From assembly GCF_030158565.1 (NCBI RefSeq), contig NZ_JAOASQ010000056.1, forward strand, positions 1 to 32,808: a stretch of 32,808 bases of DNA, read 5' to 3'. A program made the position numbers and the translations under genes. The stretch's first letter is position 1, and the number at the start of each line of letters is the position of its first letter. The DNA is from Limnohabitans sp. (GTDB lineage: Bacteria > Pseudomonadota > Gammaproteobacteria > Burkholderiales > Burkholderiaceae_C). The notes beneath the pieces were generated by a model, which was not told the DNA's origin, made no database searches, and saw only the letters and a list, made by a program, of their open reading frames with translations. Shown here one piece after another: positions 25,624-31,420 of this stretch.

Positions 25624-25637
25624 TTGACCCGAGTCAA
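25624..25637. promoter_or_regulatory. FNR/DNR-type binding site upstream of DUF2946 copy 1
   Basis: TTGAC-CCGA-GTCAA is a perfect 5-4-5 inverted repeat, matching the layout of sites for FNR, DNR and NnrR proteins (TTGAT-N4-ATCAA). Its centre lies 28 bases upstream of the centre of the GATAAT -10 box, that is about 38 bases before the start codon, near the class II activator position. The Crp/Fnr-family gene at 28291-28878 is a candidate for the binding protein. Confidence 0.6.
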
Positions 25638-25682
25638 GGGAGACCATGGGGTGTGTTCGGTTTCGGATCGACATGCAGAGAT

Positions 25683-26831
25683 TCACCGACGCGCCGTCCA
25701 TGGGTTGCCGTGCCGAGGGTTCTGAACGAATGTCTTGTCCGTCAGCGCATTCAAAAATGCCACCAAGTCGGTGACTTCTTGCTCGCTCACTTCAAACCCG
25801 GCGATCAGCGAACTGCGCATGGGGTTGGGGCCTGCAGGGGTGTTGCCTGCGCGGCCCGCCTGGGCGTAGTGCTCGCGGATGACTTGCTGCAGCGTGGGGA
25901 TCGAGCCGTCGTGCATGTAGGGCGCGGTCAGCGCCACGTTGCGCAGCGTGGGCGTGCGGAACTGGCCCATGTCGTCGGGGTTGCCCGTCAGCTCGCTGAT
26001 GCCGACGTTGTTGGGCGGATACGCGCCCCGGCCATCCAGGTTGTACAGCCCGGTGTTGTGAAAGCCTTGTTCGGCCAGCGGCAGTTTTTGGTGGCGGATG
26101 TTGTCGGTGAAGGTGAAGCCGCCATGGCAGTGGTAACACTCCATCTTTTCACCAAAGAACAGCGCTTCGCCGCGCTTGGCCGATGCGCTGATGGCGTCTT
26201 TTTGTCCGCCGTATTGGTAGCGGTCATAAGGGCTGTCAAACGACAACAAGCTGCGCTGAAAACTGCCGAGCGCTTTGGTCAGCGTGCTGAGCGAATACAG
26301 CGCCTGCGCGCCCTGGCTTGCCTCGGCCGGGAAGGCTTTGGCAAACAGTTCACGGTAACGCGCATCGGCTTGCAGGCGTGCAAACAGCTCTTTCTCTTTC
26401 CCTGCCATGCCCATCTCGACCGGGTGTTCGCCAAACAGCGGCACCAAGGCTTGCACCTCCAGCGCGGTCAAGTGCGGGTTGGCCCAGGTGAGCACGGGCA
26501 GGTACGCCACATTGGCCAGCGACATGGCGCTGCGGCTGCCAAGTTCCTTCGTCACGCCTTCAGACAAGGCCAGCCCATCGGTGAAGGCTTTGTCCTGGTG
26601 GTGGCAGCTGGCGCACGACATGCTGTTGTCGGCCGACAGGCGTTGGTCATAAAACAAGTGCCTGCCCAGCTCGACCTTGGCCGCACTCATGGGGTTGTCG
26701 GCCGGCTCCACCGGGCGAGGCACCCATGCGGGCAGACCCCAGTGGTAAGCCTGCAGGGCGCTGCCGCTGAGCAGCACCCAGCCCAACACCAAAGCGGGCC
26801 ACAACACGAGGGGGCGAGACAAACGCTTCAT
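25683..26831 (-). CDS. mbnH: Di-heme enzyme of the MbnH/cytochrome-c-peroxidase family
   Basis: Exported di-heme c-type protein of 382 residues with an N-terminal membrane anchor or signal (LVLWPALVLGWVLLSGSALQA, about 8-28). The heme sites are C73-A-S-C76-H77 and C232-Y-H-C235-H236. Other family blocks are DQRLSADNSMSCASCH, FTDGLALSEGV, GFHNTGLYNLDGRGAYP and FRTPTLRNVALTAPYMHDGS. Its partner, the MbnP-like lipoprotein, is immediately upstream (six-base gap), and the pair is the MbnH/MbnP system. In methanotrophs MbnH oxidises a Trp of MbnP to kynurenine so that MbnP can bind copper. The absence of methanobactin genes is noted elsewhere. General cytochrome c peroxidase is the alternative, but the MbnP neighbour argues against it. 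Confidence 0.9.
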   Translation of the reverse strand: MKRLSRPLVLWPALVLGWVLLSGSALQAYHWGLPAWVPRPVEPADNPMSAAKVELGRHLFYDQRLSADNSMSCASCHHQDKAFTDGLALSEGVTKELGSRSAMSLANVAYLPVLTWANPHLTALEVQALVPLFGEHPVEMGMAGKEKELFARLQADARYRELFAKAFPAEASQGAQALYSLSTLTKALGSFQRSLLSFDSPYDRYQYGGQKDAISASAKRGEALFFGEKMECYHCHGGFTFTDNIRHQKLPLAEQGFHNTGLYNLDGRGAYPPNNVGISELTGNPDDMGQFRTPTLRNVALTAPYMHDGSIPTLQQVIREHYAQAGRAGNTPAGPNPMRSSLIAGFEVSEQEVTDLVAFLNALTDKTFVQNPRHGNPWTARR

Positions 26832-26837
26832 GGCCGA

Positions 26838-27719
26838 TCAGCGCTGGGACACCAGGCGCTGCGCGCCAGCAGCGGCCACGCCGTCATAGGCCAAGCCCAA
26901 AGCGCTCATCACGGGCGGGCAGTCGGCGTCTTTCAAAAAGCTCATGCAGCCGGGCGATGTGCCTTTGGCGTTCACGTCCACATTGGCCTGTGCCACCACA
27001 GCGCCCATGTCCACCACCACGGTGTTTTTGGCCAGGTCAAACTGGTTGAGGCGCACGGTCATGCGGTTGGGGTTTTGGCAGGCGCTGGGGGCTTGGGTTT
27101 TGCTGTCGCCCGCGCACGCGGTGCTGCCCAGGTGCACCGAATAGCGCGTGACAGGGCCCATGGCGTTGGGGGCAGCTGGTTTGTCGGTGTTGATGCCACT
27201 GCTGGTGGTGTCGAACTTGATGAACTTGTAGCCGCCTTGCCAGTTCCAGAACATGGCCGTGGAGTTAAGCGGTGCAGGGGCGACGGTCGGATCTTGATGA
27301 TTCAGTGCAAAGGGCACGCCCACGGTCAGCTCCACACCCACATAGTCACCCGCAGGCACTTGGCCACGCACGGCGGTGTTGGTGGCGGTGGTGCCGTTGC
27401 GGCAGGGGCCGGTGCCGTTTTCAAAATCGATCAGAGCTACGTTATGGTGCTGCCACATGCCGTCTTGCGTCAGTTGCACTGGCACGGCGCTGCCGTCTTG
27501 GCGCAACAACTTCACCTCGCTCACATACATGCGAAAGTCGCTGGGCGTGATGCTCGAACGTGTGGTGCCCACGCCGTCGTAACGCTGGCCGCAGGCAAAA
27601 GTCTGGCCGTTGATTTGCGCCGCAAAGTTGAGCGACACCTGTGCGGTTTTGGGCGCGGTAGGCACTGTGCTGCAAGCGGCCAGTGCCAGGGCGGCAGCTG
27701 TGATGAAGAGTTGTTTCAT
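26838..27719 (-). CDS. mbnP: MbnP-like copper-binding lipoprotein (four-Cys motif partner of MbnH)
   Basis: Lipoprotein of 293 residues with a signal peptide ending in the lipobox LAAC (C16). The mature protein has C43, C106, C202, C214, C258 and C267, and the family segment AMFWNWQGGYKFIKFD (W158 and W160) that fits a site for Trp-to-kynurenine conversion by MbnH, although I cannot say which Trp is used. The N-terminal QVSLNFAAQINGQTFACG and the FRMYVSEVKLL block are typical of the MbnP/metallo-mystery-pair family. The ATG at 27719 has AGGAG upstream; an extension to 27764 lacks support. It is followed by mbnH after six bases and preceded by a PCuAC gene after 19 bases. Probably held in the periplasm at the outer or inner membrane as a copper store or carrier. 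Confidence 0.9.
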   Translation of the reverse strand: MKQLFITAAALALAACSTVPTAPKTAQVSLNFAAQINGQTFACGQRYDGVGTTRSSITPSDFRMYVSEVKLLRQDGSAVPVQLTQDGMWQHHNVALIDFENGTGPCRNGTTATNTAVRGQVPAGDYVGVELTVGVPFALNHQDPTVAPAPLNSTAMFWNWQGGYKFIKFDTTSSGINTDKPAAPNAMGPVTRYSVHLGSTACAGDSKTQAPSACQNPNRMTVRLNQFDLAKNTVVVDMGAVVAQANVDVNAKGTSPGCMSFLKDADCPPVMSALGLAYDGVAAAGAQRLVSQR

Positions 27720-27738
27720 AAAGGTCTCCTGGTGGGTT

Positions 27739-28281
27739 TCAGTGTTGATGTGCAGGGTTGGCATTGCCCGAGCGCGGTGTTTGGACCCAGACGTTCACAC
27801 GCCGGGTTCCGGCTTTTTCAAAGACCAGCTCCAGATCGAAGCGATCGCCATCTTTCAAGGGCTGATTCAGATTGATCAGCATCAGGTGGTGTGTGCCTGC
27901 ACCGCCATGACGTAAGTTGACTTCGGTGCGTGCAGGCAGCTCAATGGCAGGCACTTCACGCATGCGCATGACTTGCCCGTCCATCTGCATCTGGTGCAAC
28001 TCGACCCGCTCGGCCACCGCGCTCTTGGCCGCGATCAAACGGTCGGCTTGGCCGCCCCGGTTGCGCAGGCCTTTGAAGTACACGCTGCCGTTGCGCGTGC
28101 CAGCCAGGCTGGGCGTGGCATAGGGGTGGTCGATCACCAGATCGCCTTGCTTGAAGTCGTGGGCGTGGGCCTGAGGTGTCCACAGCGCCACAGCGCCGAT
28201 GAACAGCCCGCCCAAAACGAAGCCCAACCCGAAGCCGGTTTTGCGCAGCAGCGCCAAGAGGTTCATGGTTTTGAAGTTCAT
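27739..28281 (-). CDS. PCuAC-type copper chaperone, copy 1
   Basis: Exported protein of 180 residues (signal peptide about 1-41, ending in PQAHAHD). The cupredoxin-like fold carries the copper site H96-x10-M107, then H132-L-M134. The usual family spacing between M and the second H is 21 residues; here it is 24, because GGAGTHHLML replaces GGYHVML. A short His-rich tail (PAHQH) follows. PCuAC proteins deliver Cu(I) to cytochrome oxidase or hold copper in the periplasm. Start at 28281: GAGGA lies seven bases upstream. The Crp/Fnr gene ends nine bases before it, so the genes form one transcript. Confidence 0.9.
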   Translation of the reverse strand: MNFKTMNLLALLRKTGFGLGFVLGGLFIGAVALWTPQAHAHDFKQGDLVIDHPYATPSLAGTRNGSVYFKGLRNRGGQADRLIAAKSAVAERVELHQMQMDGQVMRMREVPAIELPARTEVNLRHGGAGTHHLMLINLNQPLKDGDRFDLELVFEKAGTRRVNVWVQTPRSGNANPAHQH

Positions 28282-28290
28282 GAAAAGTCC

Positions 28291-28878
28291 TCAAGCCGCC
28301 AAGGCAAACGGCTCAGCCCCGGCCCACACAGACGCGGGCTTGACCCGCTGGGGTTGACGCTCGACCATCAGGCGGTTGAGCTCGCGGCAAACGGTCTCGA
28401 ATGCCGAATCCACCACACGCGCCATTTCCTTGAGGGTGGGCAAATCTTTGCGCGGCACGTCCACAATGCGCCCGTCTGACTGACGCCCCAGCACAGTCAG
28501 CAAATAGGCCAGGCGTTGCCCAATGTGCCCTGTGCGCAGGCGCTGCATGTCGCAGGTCTGGCGCTGTTGCTGCATGAAGCCTTGGGCCATGGTGGTGTAG
28601 CGGTCCAGGTCATGGTTGACGGCCATCGGCTGCGCCTTGGCGGCCACCAGGGCCACCACCGAAAACGCATAGGGTTCGGCGCACAAGGCCTCGACCCCGA
28701 TCAAGTCGCCTGCATGGGCCAGTTGCACCAATGTTTGGCCATCCTGCCCTGTGCGCTCCAGCTTGAACACGCCTTGGGTGACCCGCCAGACCGGGCCGAC
28801 CGAGCCGGCGCTCAACAAGGTTTGGCCACGGGCTACGACGATGGGCTCACCCACCGGAATTTGAGTTAAGAATTTCAC
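28291..28878 (-). CDS. Crp/Fnr-family transcriptional regulator
   Basis: Regulator of 195 residues with an N-terminal cyclic-nucleotide-binding-like domain (about 8-95, with VWRVTQGVFKLERTGQDGQTLVQL across strands) and a C-terminal winged helix with KEMARVVDSAFETVCRELNRL (about 150-170). The recognition helix has E161 and R165 as in Crp and FNR; residue 160 is Phe, not the Arg of Crp, so an FNR-like TTGAx site is plausible. There is no N-terminal Cys cluster, hence no FNR-type oxygen-sensing centre; C66, C109 and C164 are the only Cys. The start is a GTG at 28878 preceded by AGGAGA at a good distance. A 6-bp inverted repeat CCGGTT/AACCGG (28901-28930) lies in its leader. It sits within the copper cluster and probably controls it. 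Confidence 0.85.
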   Translation of the reverse strand: MKFLTQIPVGEPIVVARGQTLLSAGSVGPVWRVTQGVFKLERTGQDGQTLVQLAHAGDLIGVEALCAEPYAFSVVALVAAKAQPMAVNHDLDRYTTMAQGFMQQQRQTCDMQRLRTGHIGQRLAYLLTVLGRQSDGRIVDVPRKDLPTLKEMARVVDSAFETVCRELNRLMVERQPQRVKPASVWAGAEPFALAA

Positions 28879-28965
28879 GCTTTTCTCCTGACTGAATTTG
28901 CCGGTTCAACTGCTTTGGGGCGTCAACCGGACATGAACAGGCGGACACGCCTGCACGACAACAAT

Positions 28966-29358
28966 TCAGCTCAGATCGGGAGGAGCGCGAGAGTGCACCG
29001 ACCAATGCAGGACGGTTTGAATAAAAAGAATGTGCGCGTCCGCCAGTTTGGGCGGCGCCAGGGGCAAACCGTGCCAGACCCAGGGGGTGACGGGCGGGGC
29101 CATGCGGTCCGTAGCCAGCACGCACAAAGCGCAATGGTCCAGCATGCCCATGCCAGGGACTGGGGCACGGCCCTCATCCGGGGTCTGATCCACCGCCAGC
29201 TGACGTGCACCGTCGGTGGTGCAAACCTCTGTCCAGTTGATCTGCGCACCTTGGCTCCAAGCGCGTGCACGTGAGACCGTGAGCGCCAAGGCACCCAGCA
29301 GCATCACGCACAGCACCAGCAGGCTGAGTTTGCGCAGTTGGAAGGAGGTCCAGGTCAT
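28966..29358 (-). CDS. DUF2946 family protein, copy 2
   Basis: Protein of 130 residues with an N-terminal membrane segment or signal (LSLLVLCVMLLGALALTVSRARA, about 11-33). The remaining part has TEVCTTDG (C46) and DHCALCVLA (H75, C76, C79), the DUF2946 pattern, then a Pro-rich stretch. It differs from copies 1 and 3 in the N-terminus and the spacing, so it is a more distant paralogue. The start at 29358 lies 30 bases after the stop of PCuAC copy 2 and has no ribosome site; re-initiation after the preceding stop is likely. A metal-binding role is inferred from Cys layout and context. Confidence 0.78.
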   Translation of the reverse strand: MTWTSFQLRKLSLLVLCVMLLGALALTVSRARAWSQGAQINWTEVCTTDGARQLAVDQTPDEGRAPVPGMGMLDHCALCVLATDRMAPPVTPWVWHGLPLAPPKLADAHILFIQTVLHWSVHSRAPPDLS

Positions 29359-29359
29359 G

Positions 29360-29394
29360 GGCCGATCAGTGTTGGATGCTCAGGCCGATCAGTG
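29360..29394. repeat. 12-bp direct repeat at a gene junction
   Basis: GGCCGATCAGTG occurs at 29360-29371 and again at 29383-29394 (23 bases apart), spanning the stop codon of PCuAC copy 2 and ending next to the start of DUF2946 copy 2. A shorter form, TGATCGGCCATG on the minus strand, forms the mbnP stop/mbnH start junction at 26829-26840. It may reflect a local duplication or a shared coupling sequence. Confidence 0.7.
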
Positions 29395-29856
29395 CTTGTG
29401 CATCTGGCCTGCGCCGTGGTTCATGGCCGGAGCGGCGGCTGTGCGGGCAGGCACTTTGAGCTCGACCGACTGGCGTTTGCCGTCTTTGCCTTCCACCACC
29501 AAGGTCACGGGCACGGTGTCACCGTCTTTGACTTGGCCTTTCAGGTCCATCAGCATGACGTGGTAACCGCCGGGCTTGAGCTCGACAGCTTTGCCTGCGG
29601 GCAAGGCCAAGCTGGGCACGGCACGCATTTTCATGACGCCACCGTCCATGGCCATTTCGTGCACTTCGACCACACCGGCCACAGGCGATTGGGCCGACAC
29701 CAGTTTGGCATCTTGCGCCGACTGCAGTTGCATGAAGGCACCAGTGGCCTTTTGCTGGGGCACAGTGGCGCGCACCCAGGCGTCTTTGACGGTCACTTGG
29801 GCCGATGCGGCCACGGACAAGAAAAGGGCAGACACGGACAAAACAAGACGTTGCAT
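29389..29856 (-). CDS. PCuAC-type copper chaperone, copy 2
   Basis: Exported protein of 155 residues (signal peptide MQRLVLSVSALFLSVAASAQ). The complete PCuAC copper motif H-x10-M-x21-H-x-M is present: H66 in EVHEMAMDGGVMKM, M77, then H99-V-M101 in GGYHVMLM. A C-terminal tail with NHGAGQMHKH adds further His and Met. AGGAG lies six bases before the ATG at 29856. It should hold Cu(I) in the periplasm. A strong terminator lies between it and the upstream DUF2946 copy 3, so it begins a transcription unit that continues through DUF2946 copy 2, the Crp/Fnr gene, PCuAC copy 1, mbnP and mbnH, all with gaps below 90 bases. Confidence 0.93.
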   Translation of the reverse strand: MQRLVLSVSALFLSVAASAQVTVKDAWVRATVPQQKATGAFMQLQSAQDAKLVSAQSPVAGVVEVHEMAMDGGVMKMRAVPSLALPAGKAVELKPGGYHVMLMDLKGQVKDGDTVPVTLVVEGKDGKRQSVELKVPARTAAAPAMNHGAGQMHKH

Positions 29857-29920
29857 GGATCACTCCTGGACAGGGTTAAGAAAAATCGGGACGGCGGCAA
29901 GCGCCAGATGCGCTGAAAAG

Positions 29921-29951
29921 CTTGTGGGCGAAGCTGTGCTTCGCCCACAAG
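29921..29951 (-). terminator. Rho-independent terminator after DUF2946 copy 3
   Basis: Perfect 14-bp stem (CTTGTGGGCGAAGC with GCTTCGCCCACAAG) and a three-base loop, beginning four bases after the stop codon at 29956. On the minus strand it runs into CTTTTC. It separates DUF2946 copy 3 from PCuAC copy 2. Confidence 0.85.
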
Positions 29952-29955
29952 GCAC

Positions 29956-30318
29956 TCAGGCAGAAAAAGCGGGAGGAGCGCGGGCCTGCCAGGGTTGCCC
30001 CAGCAAGCTGGCCAGCAGGGCGGCAGGCCTTGCTTGCAAAACGTGCGACAAGCCGCCAGGGGGCAGCAAGGTTGGCAAAGCAGCCACGGGGGGGGCCACC
30101 AAAGGCAGGCAAGCAGGGCAGTCCAGTGCAGTGTGCAAAGCGGCAGCCCCGTTGTCATCGGCGTCGGCTTGCACCAACTTCATGCTGCCCATGGCGGTGC
30201 AGACCAGCTGCGTGGCCTCTGGCTTGACCAGCGGCGAAGCCACCGCCACCCCAATGAACAACGCGAACCACACCAGCACGAGGCGGGTGAGCAGTTGGGC
30301 GTTGCGCAGGGTTTGCAT
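29956..30318 (-). CDS. DUF2946 family protein, copy 3
   Basis: Protein of 120 residues, the same length as copy 1 and clearly homologous: membrane segment LVLVWFALFIGVAVAS (about 13-28), VCTAMGSMKLV (C40, M43, M46), and DCPACLP (C67, C70), then a Pro/Leu-rich C-terminal half. It probably lies in the periplasm, anchored by the N-terminal segment, and may bind copper or another soft metal. I prefer the ATG at 30318 over that at 30324 because GATAAT is then seven bases away, exactly as in copy 1; the later start codon lacks a ribosome site in both genes. It is a single-gene unit, closed by the hairpin at 29921-29951. Confidence 0.8.
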   Translation of the reverse strand: MQTLRNAQLLTRLVLVWFALFIGVAVASPLVKPEATQLVCTAMGSMKLVQADADDNGAAALHTALDCPACLPLVAPPVAALPTLLPPGGLSHVLQARPAALLASLLGQPWQARAPPAFSA

Positions 30319-30325
30319 GGCCATG

Positions 30326-30331
30326 ATTATC
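30326..30331 (-). promoter_or_regulatory. GATAAT -10 box seven bases from the DUF2946 copy 3 start
   Basis: On the minus strand GATAAT is followed by CATGGCC and the ATG at 30318, the same N7 spacing as in DUF2946 copy 1. There is no ribosome site, so leaderless transcription is likely. A perfect inverted repeat CATTGC-N5-GCAATG lies just upstream at 30333-30349, overlapping the -35 to -10 spacer, and may be a repressor site. Confidence 0.55.
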
Positions 30332-30378
30332 GCATTGCCGCTTGCAATGACTTTTCCAGTACCGATGGCGGGTTCACA

Positions 30379-31404
30379 TCAAGTCAAGGCGCAGGCGGTG
30401 ATGCGTGAGTCGCCGATGTCCAGACTGCTCAGCGCCACCGCTTCACCGCTTTTTTTGACCACGGTGTTTTTGACCTGAACGATCTCGGCCACGATGGACA
30501 CGGCGATCTCGGCTGGTGTTTTGGCACCCAGCTGCAAACCCACGGGGCCGTGCAGTCGGGCCAACGCCGCTTCGGTCAAATCGAAGTGCTCGGCCAACCG
30601 GGCTTTGCGTGTGGCCTGGTTGCGCCGTGAGCCCAGGGCACCGATGTAAAACGCATCGGAGTTCAGGGCCTCGATCAGGGCCATGTCGTCCAGTTTGGCA
30701 TCATGGGTCAGGGCAATGATGGCCGTGTGTGCATCGGGCACGATGTCCCTGACCACGTCGTCGGGCATGCCCATCACGCGGGTCACGCCGTTCATCTGCA
30801 AGGTGGCCGCGTACTCTTCACGCGGGTCACACACCAGGACCTCAAAGTCCAACATGCCCGCCATCTGGGCCACCGTCTGGCCGAGCTGGCCAGCGCCAAT
30901 CAACAACAAGCGCCAGCGGGGACCAAACAGGGTGGTCAAGGCGATGCCATCGAACTGCAGCGTCTCACCGCGCTGGGCATCGCGCAGTTGCACGCGACCA
31001 TCTTTCAGGCTCAATGTTCTGGCCACCAGTTGGTGCGCGTGTGTGCGCTCCAGGATTTGTTCGATCCAGGTGGTGTCTTTCACCGGCTCTTGCACCAAAC
31101 GCAAAGTGCCACCGCAAGGCAAGCCAAAACGTGCGGCCTCTTCCTTGGTGGCACCGTAGGCCACCATCGAGGGGTGGGTCAGGTGTTCGTATTCGCCAGC
31201 TTTGATGCGGGCGATCAGATCGTCTTCCACACAGCCACCCGAGACAGAACCGCTGACCCGTCCATCGTCTCGCACAGCCAATAAAGCACCGGGTGGCCTG
31301 GGGGCGCTGCCCCAGGTTTCCACCACGGTGACCAAGGTCACGCTGTGGCCAGCTTGTTTCCAGGCCAGCACATCGGCCAGCACACGCAGATCCAGACTTT
31401 CCAC
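30379..31404 (-). CDS. XdhC/CoxI family molybdoenzyme maturation protein
   Basis: Cytoplasmic protein of 341 residues. The N-terminal CoxI-like part has LVTVVETWGSAPRPPGALLAV and GSVSGGCVEDDLI (about 22-64), with a Cys in the SGGCVE motif. The C-terminal XdhC domain is a Rossmann fold with LLLIGAGQLGQTVAQMAG (about 183-200) and the VLVCDPREEYA strand, then IGALGSRRNQATRKARL. XdhC proteins bind and sulfurate the molybdenum cofactor before insertion into xanthine-dehydrogenase-family enzymes. The gene starts 16 bases after the stop of the molybdopterin-binding subunit, so both are cotranscribed and the enzyme encoded there is the likely client. The start at 31404 gives the normal N-terminus. 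Confidence 0.93.
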   Translation of the reverse strand: MESLDLRVLADVLAWKQAGHSVTLVTVVETWGSAPRPPGALLAVRDDGRVSGSVSGGCVEDDLIARIKAGEYEHLTHPSMVAYGATKEEAARFGLPCGGTLRLVQEPVKDTTWIEQILERTHAHQLVARTLSLKDGRVQLRDAQRGETLQFDGIALTTLFGPRWRLLLIGAGQLGQTVAQMAGMLDFEVLVCDPREEYAATLQMNGVTRVMGMPDDVVRDIVPDAHTAIIALTHDAKLDDMALIEALNSDAFYIGALGSRRNQATRKARLAEHFDLTEAALARLHGPVGLQLGAKTPAEIAVSIVAEIVQVKNTVVKKSGEAVALSSLDIGDSRITACALT

Positions 31405-31420
31405 AGCAGACCTCCGGACG

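Noticed and set aside
25215..27875. An 886-codon open frame on the plus strand across the DUF2946, mbnH and mbnP genes
   Set aside because: It is antisense to three genes with clear family signatures, has a His/Arg/Gly-rich composition typical of GC-rich shadow frames, and shows no domain or ribosome site.
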